Source: Termitomyces sp. T153 (taxonomy: Eukaryota; Basidiomycota; Agaricomycetes; Agaricales; Lyophyllaceae). From it: a DNA stretch of 64,000 nucleotides. Below are positions 12,106-23,428 of this stretch, piece after piece. How positions within the stretch are numbered: the stretch's first letter is position 1; the number at the start of each line of letters is the position of its first letter. Below the pieces are notes generated by a model. The model did not search any database. It was not told the DNA's origin and was given only the letters and a program-made list of their open reading frames with translations. The stretch lies in the NCBI GenBank assembly GCA_018296165.2, contig JACKQL020000085.1, forward strand, positions 124,001 to 188,000, in the 5' to 3' direction. The translations under genes and the position numbers were made by a program.

Positions 12106-13875
12106 TTATGATCCTATAGATGTATCGGCATGAGAGGGTCCAGCGGCAGCCGTGGTTGTGGGGAGAGCCCCACGCCGTTCAGAATATCGTGGAGGTAGCT
12201 CCACAATCCCGTCCTGATTTGGAGGTGGTAGTTCATCCTCAACGTCGGTATGCACAATGAAGCGCGAAGGCGTATACCCGGATATGCCAGCCATCACCGC
12301 TTTCCGCTGAGCGCTTGACATTGTGGTAGATGCAGTGTCGGAGACCTCGAAAGGCTGAATTACGGAAGGTGCGTTACTTGTCAGTGTGTAAGGATTGAAA
12401 GAATCTGTTTCAGAGCCAAGTGAGCGTTGCTGGGAGTGATACGGTAGTAGTGAAGATTGCGAAGGTTGGTATTGTGAAGAATGCTGATATAACGACGGTG
12501 AGTGGTGATCAGAGTATGGTTGATACTGGCTTGGGTACGAGGACTGGGCCTGATATTGGGATGGAGTGTCCTGGTGTTGAAGCGGAGGGTTATCCGTGAA
12601 AGGATTCGGTTCGTATCCGCCGCCAGGAAATGTAAGTGGAGATGCAGAGGCACCGGAAGCACCCACAGCGGAAGAATATGGATGGTTTCCGTCTGGATGC
12701 GCTGGGTCATAAGTCAGATCAAGATTAGTCTTACGCGATCTCCTATTGTTGTTCCTGTTCCTTAGGAAGAACAGGCCCAATGTCACAACGACAGCAATGA
12801 AAACAAGTCCGCCAATGACCGTCCCAGCAATTGCTGCGATTGATGTCTTGTGCTCCGGAGTCATTGAAGGAGAGACGATAACAGATGGAGTTTGGGAATT
12901 TGCCGTAGTAGAAGAAGGAGCGGAATTAGAGGTCGAGGTGACGCTGGCAGTTGTTGAAGAAGGAGAGGAAGAGTTGATGCATGCAGCATCATCAGTGGCG
13001 CCAACAATCTTGATATCAGAAGTTCCACCCTTGCGCCCCCAAGCGTCGACCATCGTAAATAGTAAAGAGGTCCCGGCGGCGACGTTTGCATTCCAGTTGT
13101 AATTAACTGGACCTGTCGGAGGGAAAAGTAGAAATGTTTGTCCTCCTGGTATTGTTCCCTGAAGATGTTTGTTAGAGCGAAGAAGGATGTAAGTGTGTGC
13201 GCGCTACACACAACTATCGTTACTGGTTGGATAGCTCCACCATAATTGCTAAAAAAGTATGGCCTACAGATGATGAGTAAGATTGAGCGTAAGAAAAATA
13301 TACACATACCTGCACTGCTGTAACGCAGAATTCAACTCGAATTGAAAATCAGTGCCTGCTTATAGTTAGCATATTGTGTTCGGTAGATATGGTGTAAATT
13401 GATACCTGGATCTGTAGTATTGCACAGCCCGCCCTGCGAAGCTCCAGTTGTTTGAAGATTCGTTGTTCCTCCAGATCCGTAGCCTGTGGCGTCGGACATG
13501 GTAATGACAAATTGTTTGCCAGAAGGAAAGGGAAGCTGAAAGGTAAAAGACCCTGCTCCATTGTTGAAAGCTGTTGTCGGTATAGATACATTCCTCTGCG
13601 TCCCAAAGAGCTGGATCATAATGGATAAGAAAAAGTGATGACCTTGCCATGGATAGCCGTACCGGATACATGACCAACTGGAATGGCGGAGTGCCACCTT
13701 TTCATCATTATTAGAGGACGGGGTGGGACAGCTCTAAGGAGGACGTACCTGTCCAGGAAATACTCAAATCGCCACATTGAGTAGGGGGAGTTGTAGTAAA
13801 GGAAAACGCGTGTGCACCGCGGATCAGAGCGTACAACGCGGAGATCGCCCAGAAGAGCCTTATGTTGGCAACCAT
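12106..13875 (-). CDS. Signal-peptide, single-TM surface protein with PPxY tail (copy A)
   Basis: Agaricomycete-type type I membrane protein of unknown function. Six exons. Signal peptide MVANIRLFWAISALYALIRGAHA; then a beta-rich extracellular part (FTTTPPTQCGDLSISWTGG, NVSIPTTAFNNGAGSF, FVITMSDATGYGSGGT, ELNSALQQC, QPVTIVGTIPGGQTFLL), a Ser/Thr-rich stalk, one membrane segment (IAAIAGTVIGGLVFIAVVV) and basic stop-transfer RNRNNNRRSRK. The roughly 200-residue cytoplasmic tail is Ser/Pro/Gln/Tyr-rich and ends near ELPPRYSERR, a PPxY motif of the kind bound by WW domains of Rsp5/Nedd4 ubiquitin ligases. Copy B at 15214 has the same exons and introns. It may be a cell-wall sensor or adhesin; the function is inference. 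Confidence 0.85.
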
Positions 13876-15213
13876 AAGTGAAAAAGGAGAGACAAGTCAG
13901 AAAAGGAAACGAAGGGCAAAACAGCAACGAAAGGCGAAAACGGCAAAAATGACAGAAGGAGCTCGAGGTAAGAACTACCCCTTACCCTTTGCCAGATTTC
14001 CGCATTACATGATTACATAATAAGTTGATCACCACATATCGTTCAACAAATGCCCCCCCAAGTTCTGTTATAGGGTGAGTATCTATGTATGCCTGACAAT
14101 TCGAAAAAAATGGGTTCCCAAAAATATATCGTGATTATTTACCAGTAAAGACCTGCCTATTTCCTGTGAAAGTTTACCTCAGAACGGGGTCTACCTACCC
14201 AGCCGCTTCCGACGTTTTGATGCATTCTGTGTAATCACAGTAAAAATATAATGCATTATCCTCTGTAACTAAACTTAGGTACTGCAAGGAAGTAATGCAC
14301 CACAGTCAATTGTGACATTAATGGACATAGAAATCCATCACAAATATGTAACAACAATATCCACTAGACCAAAACAGGAGTTACCAGACAACTGAAATGG
14401 AATGTATTAGGTAAGGGGAGCAAGCTCCCCTCGACAGATATCCAAGCCTTAACTGAACTCTAACCACCCTAACGCCAACTAACGAAAACCCTAACTAAAC
14501 CACAACTGGCCAACAGTGCAAGCTGTAGACAGCTCCTTCAATGCTGCACATATTCATAACATAATATAATTCAATTGTCATTATGGTATACTATTTATAT
14601 TATCTACTATGCTTGTATTCTCACAACAAGCTTAAGTTTTTGGTATTCAATTCCCAGTGGAGTACGTTTTTACTAATGCGTTACTTGATCTAAGGTTCGT
14701 GCCAGTGGATCAAAGAACCGTAGGAGAATATTTCAGTGAGGCTTGAGCCGAGAAGGCTGAATTGTGGTACCACTGGTACCGGAAAAGCTACTTACCACTT
14801 AGTACAGATTGAAATCGAGAAGGCTGAATTGTGGTACCACTAGTACCGGAAAAGCTACTTACCACCTAGTACAGACTGAAATTCCTAGCACTGATTATGA
14901 GCAGCCTGAGGCTAGAGAGAGGAAGTTTACACTGGCAGTGAAGCTCCAACTATTTCTACAAGAGATTCGTTCCAGCATGCATCATAAAAATATGTAAATC
15001 ATTGTAGCAACTAAGTAGGAGGTCTAGAACCATCCAGCGGTGTCTTACTAGTGAATTCAGAATTCAACACTAGTACGGCGGCCCAGTGTGAGTGCTCAGA
15101 TATGTAATGGCTGGAAGCACATATTGCGAAGAATTAGTAGGAATAACGAAAGTGGTCAGTAAGAATCTCCGAAGATAGATAGCGTTGAACAAATCAGTCA
15201 TCAATATTATGAT
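13876..15213. other. AT-rich region between the duplicated genes
   Basis: No intact gene. It holds a 67-bp direct repeat (14750-14883), a perfect GGGGAGC/GCTCCCC inverted repeat near 14416, a loose run of CCCTAAC-like motifs at 14461-14500, and at about 14884-14960 a decayed copy of the small ORF found at 17501. The right end (14973 onward) is the copied 3' flank shared with gene A. Confidence 0.6.
14750..14883. repeat. 67-bp direct repeat, two copies
   Basis: Two tandem 67-bp units differing at only a few positions; each begins GAGAAGGCTGAATTGTGG and contains GGTACCACTGGTACC, itself a short inverted repeat. A diverged third relative lies at about 17387-17425, upstream of gene B, in the corresponding place of the duplicated segment. 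Confidence 0.85.
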
Positions 15214-16936
15214 CTATAGACGATCGGTATGAGAGGGTCCAGCGGTAGCCCCAGGTCGTTCAGAATATTGTGGAGGCAGCTCCACAATCCTGTCCTGATT
15301 TGGTGGTAGTTCATCCTCAATGTCGGTATGCATTATGAAGCGCGAATGCGTGGATATGTCAGTCATCGCTGCTCGCCGCTTACTAGCGCCTGAAATTGTG
15401 GTAGATGCGGTGTGGGAGGCCTCCGAAGGGTGAATTACGGAAGGCGGCGTGTAAGGGCTTGAAGATTTTGTTTCAGAACCAAGTGAGTGATTCGGGGAAT
15501 GAGATGGCGGTAGTGAAGATTGCAAAGGTTGGTATTGTGAAGACTGCTGATATAACAATGGTGACTGGTGATGGGAATCGGGTTGATGATACTGGCTTGG
15601 GTACGAAGACTGGGCTTGTTGGAATGGAGTGTGCGGCAAGGAGGGAGCGTAAGCGGCCTGTTGCTGAAGCGGAGGTTGATCCGTGAAACGAGTCGAAACA
15701 TATCCACCACCAGGAGCTAAAGTTTGTGGAGGTACACCGGCAGAAGAATATAAATGGTTTCCAGTTGTTGCCACTGGGTCATAAGTCAGATCAAGATTAG
15801 TATTACGCGATCTCTTATTGTTGCCCCTCCTTTTCCTTAGGAAGAACAGACCCAGTGCCGCAACGATAACGAGGATTACGAGTCCACCAACGGCTATCCC
15901 AGCAATTGCTGCGTTCGAAATCTTGTGTTCTGGAGGAGAGGCAGTGGCAGATGAAGTCTGAGAATTTGCAGCAGTAGAAGGGGTCAAGGTGACAGTGGCA
16001 GTCGTTACTGTTGGAGGAGAGGTAGGTGTGAAACATGTGGCGTTATCAGTGGCGCGGACAATCTGGAGCTGAGAAACTCCACCAGGTCCCCCCTTAACGC
16101 CGACCATTGAAAATAGTAAAACAGTCCCAGCAGCTACGTCAGCATCCCAAGTGAACATGGTTGGACCTATCGGAGGGAAAAGTAGAAATGGTCGTCCTCC
16201 TGGTATTGTTCCCTGGAAAGTTTGTTAGGGCCATGAAGGATGTAGGCGTGTGAGTACTACACACAGCGATTGTTACTGGTTGGCCAGCTCCGTTATAATC
16301 GCTAAAGACAAATGGCCTGCAGATGATGAGTGAGATTGAGCGTAAGAGAAATGCAGACATACCCGCACTGCTGTAACTCAGCACTCAAGTCGAATGTGAA
16401 CGCAGGACCTGGTTATCGTGAGCATGATTGTTCTAGGTAGTTATGATGAGAATTTGTACCTGGATCTGTGGTATTGCACAGCCCGCCCTGCGAAGCTCCA
16501 GTTGTTTGAAGACTCGTCGTTCCTCCAGATCCGTAGCCTGTGGCGTCGGACATGGTAATGACGAATTGTTGGCCAGAAGGAAAGGGAAGCTGAAAGGTAA
16601 AAGACCCTGCTCCGTTGTTAAAAGCTGTTGTCGGTATAGATACATTCCTCTGCGTCCCAAAGACCTGGATTATAATGGATGTAATGAAGAAGAGAAAGAT
16701 GGCCTTGTCATAGATAGCCGTACCGGATACATGACCAACTGAAATGGCGGAGTGCCACCTTTTTGTCATTATTAGACGACGGGGCAGGACGGCTCTAAGG
16801 AGAACGTACCTGTCCAGGAAATACCCAAATTTCCACATTGAGTAGGAGGAGTTGTAGTAAAGGAAAACGCGTATGCACTTGGGTTCAGAACGCACAAGGC
16901 AGAGATCGTCCAGAAGAACCTGGCGAGCGCAGTCAT
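15214..16936 (-). CDS. Signal-peptide, single-TM surface protein with PPxY tail (copy B)
   Basis: Tandem paralogue of the gene at 12106, same strand and same intron positions. Starts MTALARFFWTISALCVLN (signal peptide), keeps the extracellular motifs NVSIPTTAFNNGAGSF, MSDATGYGSGGT and TIPGGRPFLLFPP, one membrane segment (AAIAGIAVGGLVILVIVAALG) and RKRRGNNKRSR after it. The tail keeps the PPxY motif ELPPQYSERP but is otherwise diverged and shorter, with Gln/Ser/Pro/Tyr repeats. The ectodomain exons are nearly identical to copy A while stalk and tail differ more, which suggests a fairly recent duplication with relaxed or diversifying change in the tail. All splice sites look intact, so it is probably functional. 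Confidence 0.85.
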
Positions 16937-17500
16937 GAGAGAGAGAGACAAGTCAAGTCAAGATGGGAAATGAAGGGCGAAACGACACGAGGGTGCAGTG
17001 TCATAAAGAAATGATCATCACATCTTTCATCACGTCGCCGCCGGTTCAACCAATCCCTCGTGCCCGACAACCTGATAACTCAATTTCGAAAGATATATCT
17101 TATCTGTCTATTTCATAAAAGCCCAAGCTGCGTGTCAATTTACCTTAGTGCGGATTTACCCTGGTCTACCTGACCACCAATTGACCTCCTTCGACGACAA
17201 ATCATCCCAAGTGAAGACAGCAACCGAAGAGATGGATTAGCACTAGTTCACTGTACGACAAATGTCGCCTTTCGTGTGTAGGCTCGAGTGGCCATGTAGC
17301 GGTATCTCAACTCTCATTGGTTCATGTCATCCAGAATACATGATGCGCGCTAGAGATGGCATCGAATGATCAAACGAGTGAACCGAGAAGGCTCAAGGTC
17401 TACGCTGGTACCGGAAAAAAGCTAGACTCGTGAAGTCAACTTAGCATTGGAGAATACCTCCGAATAGCGCGGCAGAACTCTATGCTTTCCCCTTGATATC
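16937..17500. other. Upstream region of copy B
   Basis: No gene seen. It contains a diverged relative of the 67-bp repeat near 17387-17425. Sequence upstream of copy B resembles that upstream of copy A only in patches. Confidence 0.5.
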
Positions 17501-17818
17501 ATGGAGGCTGTCAACTGCTGTCGGACGGAGCAAGCAAAGCAAGGCGTGGAGATAGATGCCGAACTCAAAGGTGAGGGTGTGTATAAATTTCAAGTCCCCA
17601 GCACCGGTTATGAGCAGGCCAGAATGAAGCAATCAGCTATTAAGAAATTACGAGAGGCACTTGGCAGGCTGTGTGAACACTGCCAGTTCTTCGTGATCTG
17701 GAAGGGATATGTGCATTCCGAATATGCCAGCGGGTCCAGGGTACAAGACGCCTATTCAATCGTGCGAGAACCAGGCAGCGTTCATATCAGCACTGACAGT
17801 GGAGTGTTCTATTTCTGA
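17501..17818 (+). CDS. Doubtful 105-aa ORF
   Basis: Single open frame MEAVNCCRTEQAKQG...ending GVFYF, no recognised domain, no signal peptide. A stretch coding QVPSTGYEQARMK has a decayed counterpart at about 14880-14930 (PSTDYEQPEAR), so the sequence belongs to the duplicated segment and one copy has broken down. It may be an orphan gene or a chance ORF. Confidence 0.3.
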   Translation: MEAVNCCRTEQAKQGVEIDAELKGEGVYKFQVPSTGYEQARMKQSAIKKLREALGRLCEHCQFFVIWKGYVHSEYASGSRVQDAYSIVREPGSVHISTDSGVFYF

Positions 17819-17901
17819 ATAACATTCGGTAGCGGACCACAGCAAATAATAATACATGTATGACGTCATTATTACCCATGAAAACAAATTACTCAAATTT
17901 T

Positions 17902-19714
17902 TCACCATATCTGTTTCGCCGCTTCTACAAGCACAGCAAGTTTCTTATATTCATCCTGCCAATGCAATCAACCAAATCAATTTCAGGAAAAACAATTTTT
18001 TTACTTACTTCTTCAGTAACTGGATTACCTTCCCAAACAGATGCAAACCCACACTGGGTGCTGATGCAGAGCCTTTCCGACATGTCAAAAACATAACGAG
18101 TTATTGGAAGAAGGGCTGACTGGTTCAATGCGGCCTGGCGAGTACGCTGAGGGTTATCCCTCGTCATTGCATCGACAGCCTCATTTACGCGAGCCTTGAG
18201 CTCTTCCACAGTCTCGATCTACAGACCAAAGTCATGAACATCACAAATCCACGACAATTAATCATGTTTCCGCACTTTTGGGTTCTTGGTCGTCACGAGC
18301 CCAAGTACAGCAACCTTGTTGCCAGGGAGATGTTTCAGCGGCGCGAAATCTCCCGCGCGCTCAGTGTCGTATTCCAGCTGGTCAACGATCACTCATCATC
18401 AGAGTGGGAGATTGTGACACAACACAGACGTACATAGAAAGTATCGACATTGAGTTTGTTGAACAGTTTGACGGCAATACGGCCGTAACCACCTTCGGAA
18501 AAATGCACACCGCCCTGTGTTTGAAAGAGTTAACCCATCACGACGGCGGTGTTCACGGCCGGTCATGTACCTTGAAGTTGCCTCTGCACATGTGGACTCC
18601 GACAGTAAGGTCACCAGGTCGATCTCGAGTACAAACATTGATAGCGCGAATGTAGGTGTCCAGAAGCGCCTCATGATCAACGCCTGCCTCTTCCATTTCC
18701 GAAATCATACGTTCATTGCAGAAATAGCAAAACGTAGGATCATCTATCTGAATATGACCTTTTGAAAACGGAGAATGTCAAGTTGTGGAGAAGAGACCGA
18801 AAGAATAACGTACGGCATCCATGATCGTACAACTCCTTGAACTCTGCTCGATAGGCGATGCCAAGATCGTCAAAGTATTCATCTAGACAACAATCAGTAG
18901 CTCGCCCGCACACGGTTCGAAGAAATCACCATCATTTTTGTACACAGAAAGGTCATACGTTAGATCCGATCCATGGCGTTGATGGTACCACGACGGCGAA
19001 CACACATTGATCTTGATATACTTTACATCCTATCAAAAGAATTCAGAAAAATTCTGGCAGCCCCTGAAAAAACACCCGCATGACCTCTACGGGAACGAGA
19101 CTCTTGATATAGTTGAACTGATCCAGATAGAAGGGCTTGGTACGTTTGATTTTGCCCTGGATGGAGAGGGATTGAGGTCCTGCGGTCTCGGGGAAGGAAA
19201 AGAACCGACCGAGCAGAAAACAGACTCGGCTTCTTTGATACCATACGCGTACATCATACCTATGTGGGGAATATAACGCTATCAGAAAGCCATTGAGCCG
19301 GTCTATTTCACAGGACCGAAATCATGAGGGCACCTTGAATGTTTCAATCGGGCCTTTTCAGTGAAGTGAGGAGTGGGAACAAAAGCACAAGATGAGACAA
19401 CCGAACGATTTGGTATTGTAGTCATTCCTTCCAGGTTGTCAAAGACGCCTTCAAAGAACACACCTCTGCAGAAATCAACACGTGTGGAACGCGATGTCAT
19501 GGCTGTATTACCGCCTGAGTTCGCCGTCGGTTATAGTCCTCATACCGACGTCGCGCTGGAGCCGCACGACATGTTTGATAGCTTCGTCTTCGGCAGCGCG
19601 GAGCTCCTCAATAGAGAGTTGCTTTTGCTCAAACAAGCTGCGTTTCTCAAAAAGCACAGGCGGACGTAGGAGAGATCCGATATGCTCAGCACGGAAGGGA
19701 GGATTCAGATGCAT
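17902..19714 (-). CDS. Short MetE-like (cobalamin-independent methionine synthase family) protein
   Basis: Single-barrel relative of the C-terminal half of MetE. Starts MHLNPPFRAEHIGSLLRP and continues DVGMRTITDGELRR, FFEGVFDNLEGMT, KIKRTKPFYLDQFNY, NVCSPSWYHQRHG, QIDDPTFCYFC, VGVHMCRGNF, FNKLNVDTFYLEYDTERAG and CISTQCGFASVWEGNP. The last exon, DEYKKLAVLVEAAKQIW then stop, appears only after removing a 3'-terminal intron. His/Cys in HMCRGNF and Cys in QCGFAS sit where MetE binds zinc. The separate N-terminal half of true MetE is absent, so methionine synthesis from methyl-folate is not assured; substrate unknown. At least eight introns. Confidence 0.85.
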
Positions 19715-19848
19715 AATGATAACAGGCGTGGATTGACATCGGAACAGCGGGCTTTTTATATGTAGAGCTAGTACAGAATGAATCGAAGCCCCACGAAGGA
19801 CACCTGATGGGTCAGCGATGGTGACAGTTGAGACGCAGACGACAGAGT

Positions 19849-19861
19849 TGGGTTAGGGTTA
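19849..19861 (+). promoter_or_regulatory. Telobox-like element upstream of RPL13
   Basis: GGGTTAGGGTTA lies about 155 bp before the RPL13 ATG. TTAGGG-type boxes are known in promoters of ribosomal protein genes in many fungi, where Tbf1-like proteins bind. Role here is inferred from position and sequence only. Confidence 0.4.
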
Positions 19862-20015
19862 CGGGATGATCCGGGCGGTCCTGTGCAGTTGTCGCAAGCC
19901 ACAGATTCTCAATTAGGCTCCAGACGCAAGTCCCCGACGACGACCTCAAGACCACCGTAAGTCCCTTCTCATCGTTGCCCACAACGCACTCACCAACCGA
20001 CGCGTAGCTCAAGAC

Positions 20016-20812
20016 ATGGGTTTTGCTCACAACAACGGTTGGTCCCCGACTTCACGAAGATAAAAAAAAAGCGTTATTAATCACCCGCGTTTGCAGTCCT
20101 CCACGCTAACCACTTCCGCAAGGACTGGCAGCGCCGCGTGCGCACCTGGTTCAACCAGCCAGGACGCAAGCTGCGCAGACGCAATGCCCGCAAGACCAAG
20201 GCCGCTGCTCTCGGTGTCCGCCCCACCTCTCTTCTTCGTCCCGCCGTCCGCGGCCAGACCGTCCGCTACAACCGCAAAGTCCGCGAGGGCCGTGGATTCA
20301 CACTCGCCGAGCTCAAGGAGGCTGGTATCGGAAGGAAGGAGGCGCGCGGTGTTGGAATTGTTGTTGACCACCGGAGGAGAAATCTGAGCGAGGAGGGCAA
20401 GAAGGTCAATGTGGAGAGGCTGAAGGCTTACAAGGCCCGCCTGATTGTCTTCCCCCGCAAGGCTGGCAAGCCCAAGAAGGGCGACTCTTCCGTACGTGAT
20501 TGTGCTCTGTTTTTTTTGGGATTGATTCGAATCTTGTGATTGTTAGGCCGAGGACCTCAAGGCCTCGACTACCCGTGCCGCTATTCCCCTTCCCTCTGTC
20601 GATGTCGCAGAAGCTCCCCGAAAAATCACTGCCGAAGAGCGCGAGTTTGAGGCATACAAGACTCTCCGCACTGCTCGCGCCAACGCCCGGTACGAGGGTG
20701 CCCGCAAGGCCCGGGCTCAGAAGGTGAGATTTACGAGTTGGAATGAAAATCGCGTTCTAATACGTCTTGTGCAATGCAGAAGGAGGAAGAGGAGGCAGCC
20801 AAGAAGAAGTAG
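20016..20812 (+). CDS. RPL13: 60S ribosomal protein L13 (eL13)
   Basis: Cytosolic large-subunit protein. Four exons (20016-20037, 20097-20491, 20547-20723, 20780-20812) give 208 aa. Starts [18 protein letters not shown] and shows the family core [36 protein letters not shown] and [12 protein letters not shown]; Lys-rich end [10 protein letters not shown] first exon of 22 bp followed by an intron is usual for ribosomal protein genes. Strong codon bias and high GC. Confidence 0.97.
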
Positions 20813-20841
20813 ATTTGACGTTTTTACCTCTCATGTCCTGT

Positions 20842-21861
20842 CATTTTATTACAAAAGGTCGGCGCGCGGTGCCCTGAATATGTACTTTGATTCCAACGAG
20901 GGTACATTATCTATGCAACCTATTTCTCTGCCCGCTCTCGAACTTTGGCCTCGGCGACCTTGCCCATGAGGTTGACTTGTTCGGCCACTCCCTTGACGTT
21001 ATTACCTCTCATGTCCATATGTACTAACAAGGGTATATTATCTACGCAACCTTTTTCTCTGCCATCTCCCGAACCTCGGCCTCGGCGACCTTGCCCATGA
21101 GCTTGACTTGTTCGGCCACTCCCTTGAGCACGCCAGTAAACTTGATACCTTCATTTTATTATAAAAGGTTGGCGCGCGATGCCCTGAACATGTACTTTAG
21201 GGTATCAGTAAGCATTATCTATGCAACCTTTTTTTCTGCCAGCTCCTCGGCGACCTCGCAATCCCTTGAGCATGCCAGTAAACTTGATACTTTCATTTTA
21301 TTACAAAAGGTTGGCGCGCGGTGCCCTGAACATGTACTTTAGGGTATCAGTAAGCATTATCTATGCAACCTTTTTTTCTGCCAGCTCCTCGGCGACCTCG
21401 CAATCCCTTGAGCATGCCAGTAAACTTGATACCTTCATTTTATTACAAAAGGTCGGCGCGCCATGCCCTGAACATGTACTTTAGGGTATAAGTAAGCATT
21501 ATCTACGCAACCTTTTTTTCTGTCAGCTCCTCGGCGACCTCGCAATCCCTTGAGCATGCCAGTAAACTTGATACTTTCATTTTATTACAAAAGGTTGGCG
21601 CGCGATGCCCTGAACATGTACTTTAACGTATAAGTAAGCATTATCTATGCAACCTTTTTTTCTGCCAGCTCCTCGGCGACCTTGCACTCCATTGAGCACG
21701 CCAGTAAACTTGATACTTTCATTTTATTACAAAAGGTCGGCGCGAATATGTACTAACAAGGGTATATTATCTACGCAACCTTCTTTTCTACCCGCTCTCG
21801 AACTTCGGCCTCGGCGACCTTGCCCATGAGCTTGACTTGTTCGGCCACACCCCTGAGCACG
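20842..21861. repeat. 142-bp tandem array derived from the desaturase gene 3' end
   Basis: Seven related units follow RPL13. Four (starting 21152, 21294, 21436, 21578) have exactly the same 142-bp period and are nearly identical; the array starts with two older, longer units (20842, about 21016) and ends at 21720 with the native one. Each unit carries CATTTTATTACAAAAGGT, GGCGCG, a GCATTATCTATGCAACC block and a piece of the last coding exon of the sphingolipid desaturase. Units 1 and 2 can still be read on the minus strand as the desaturase C-terminus (GVAEQVKLMGKVAEAEVRE-like); the middle four have a deletion in that part. They are downstream of the desaturase stop. Confidence 0.95.
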
Positions 21862-23428
21862 CCAAGAACTTTGGTATTTCCATCCACAAAGCCGAATTCA
21901 GCATAAGTCAGACCCTGTTCTTGAGCAAACTGTTTGACTAGGATGCTAGCGCGTTTGAGGTTGTGGCGAGGCAAGCGAGGGAACAAGTGGTGGGTGACTT
22001 GGAGGTGGAGACCACCATGTATAAAGGCAATAGAGTCGTCACAGATGACATCTGTCGTAGTCCGCAACTGGCGATGGGGGAAGGACTCGGTGGGACCCAA
22101 GTCGGCCGTGGACATGGAGAAATGAGAGAGGACGATCTGTTGCTAGAAAGTTAGAATGAAGACGGAAAGACGTAGAGACGGACCTGGATATGGAGGGGGC
22201 TTGTGACTGCATGGCTGACTAGAAGATAGGCCAGGGCGGTCTGCCATGAGCCACAGCCGTAGAGAGCGCGTCCGAACCAGGACCAGAAAAAGAAGATGGC
22301 AAAGAGCTCGAGAGACCATGCCCAGCGACCGCCTTTGGCACGGCGGGTATCGAAAGCTGAGTTGATGAGAAAAGCGTACGAGTTGACGTACAAGTTGAAG
22401 CGGCCAAAGAGCATGATGATGTAAAAGAGATTGTGCTGGAGGGCCACGAAGGTTTTGGCGACGCGGTCAAAGGACATTGTGCGCCTGTAGAAGGAGGACC
22501 AGATGGAGTTGAGAAAGACGGGGGATATAGCGAGGAAGGGCAGATGCTCAATGTCCGGGTCACTGGCGGGGGTGAGCGATGGCTGGGAGTGGGGAAAGGG
22601 ACATACTGTGAAGGATGGTTGGTGACGACTAGAGTGTTGTTAGTACAGACGGGGGCGTGTGGGGAACAGACGCACGATGGTGGATGTTGTGGTTCTGACA
22701 AAACATGAGGGTGATTTGTGAAAAGAGTAGGGTGGACGGACCTGGATCCACCAGCCGATGCTGAGGCCGCCGATGCAGTCTGCAACGAGGATGGAGAGGA
22801 GGTGGTCTACGGCCCAGTTGTGGGTGACGCCTCTGTGGCCGAGGTCGTGGGCAGTAAAGACGAGCTGGTGCCACAAGAGGCCGAGAAAGAAGGCGCTGGT
22901 GAGGAAGCAGGCGCGGCGGTAGGCACAGACAGAGAGAGACGCGAGGAGGACGTAGCGGAGGATCTCTGGGCCATAGCCGGAGAGGTAGGGGGTGTTGTAG
23001 AGGCCGGCGTCGACGATGCGCTTGTGGAGGGCCCTGTAGGCGTGCGAGTGGCGGGCCTGGGCGTCGAGGTCGAGGGACGTGGGCGGTGGGTCGAGGACGG
23101 GGCGGTCGGCGGGGACGACAGCGGCGTCGTTGCGCCACTGGGAGTGGCTGTGGACCCAGCCAGACGCGACGGGGGGCGCGAGGGGCTGCCAGGGGACGTC
23201 GACGCGGGCGACGGCGTAGCGGGCGACGAGGTCGAGGGTGTGGTCGCTGTGGAAGGCGTGGATCTCGTCGGTGGCGTCGCGGCCGACAAAGTGGAGGATG
23301 GCGAGTGCGCCGCCGGGGTGGGCAGCGAGCCAGGCGGGGGGGATGCGGAGGAGCTGGCCGTCGCAGACAACGAGGACGTCGCCGGCGAGGATGCGGGCAG
23401 CGACGGCGGCTGGATGGCAGAGAGACAT
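21771..23428 (-). CDS. Delta-8 sphingolipid desaturase, cytochrome b5 fusion
   Basis: ER enzyme that puts a double bond into the long-chain base of ceramides. Five exons. The N-terminal cytochrome b5 domain shows the haem motif HPGG (PAWLAAHPGGALAIL) and HAFHSDHTLD; then membrane segments and the three histidine boxes HDLGH, NHNIHH (on a tiny exon of its own) and QVTHH (the usual Gln for the first His of box three in front-end desaturases). SMSTADLGPTESFPHRQLR is family-typical. Ends VAEAEVRERVEKKVA. Start at MSLCHPAAV, directly ahead of the b5 domain, 45 bp from the divergent Pal1 ATG. GC-rich with strong codon bias. Confidence 0.93.

Noticed and set aside
12106..17818. Transposon or LTR element as cause of the repeats
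   Set aside because: No terminal repeats, reverse transcriptase or transposase seen; copied blocks contain ordinary genes with conserved introns.
17925..18209. End of the MetE-like protein at NIRNLLCL
   Set aside because: That is read-through of an intron; splicing gives DEYKKLAVLVEAAKQIW, the family ending, with the stop at 17902.
20842..21861. CRISPR-like array
   Set aside because: Units are 142 bp with no constant repeat/unique spacer pattern and clearly derive from the neighbouring gene in a eukaryote.
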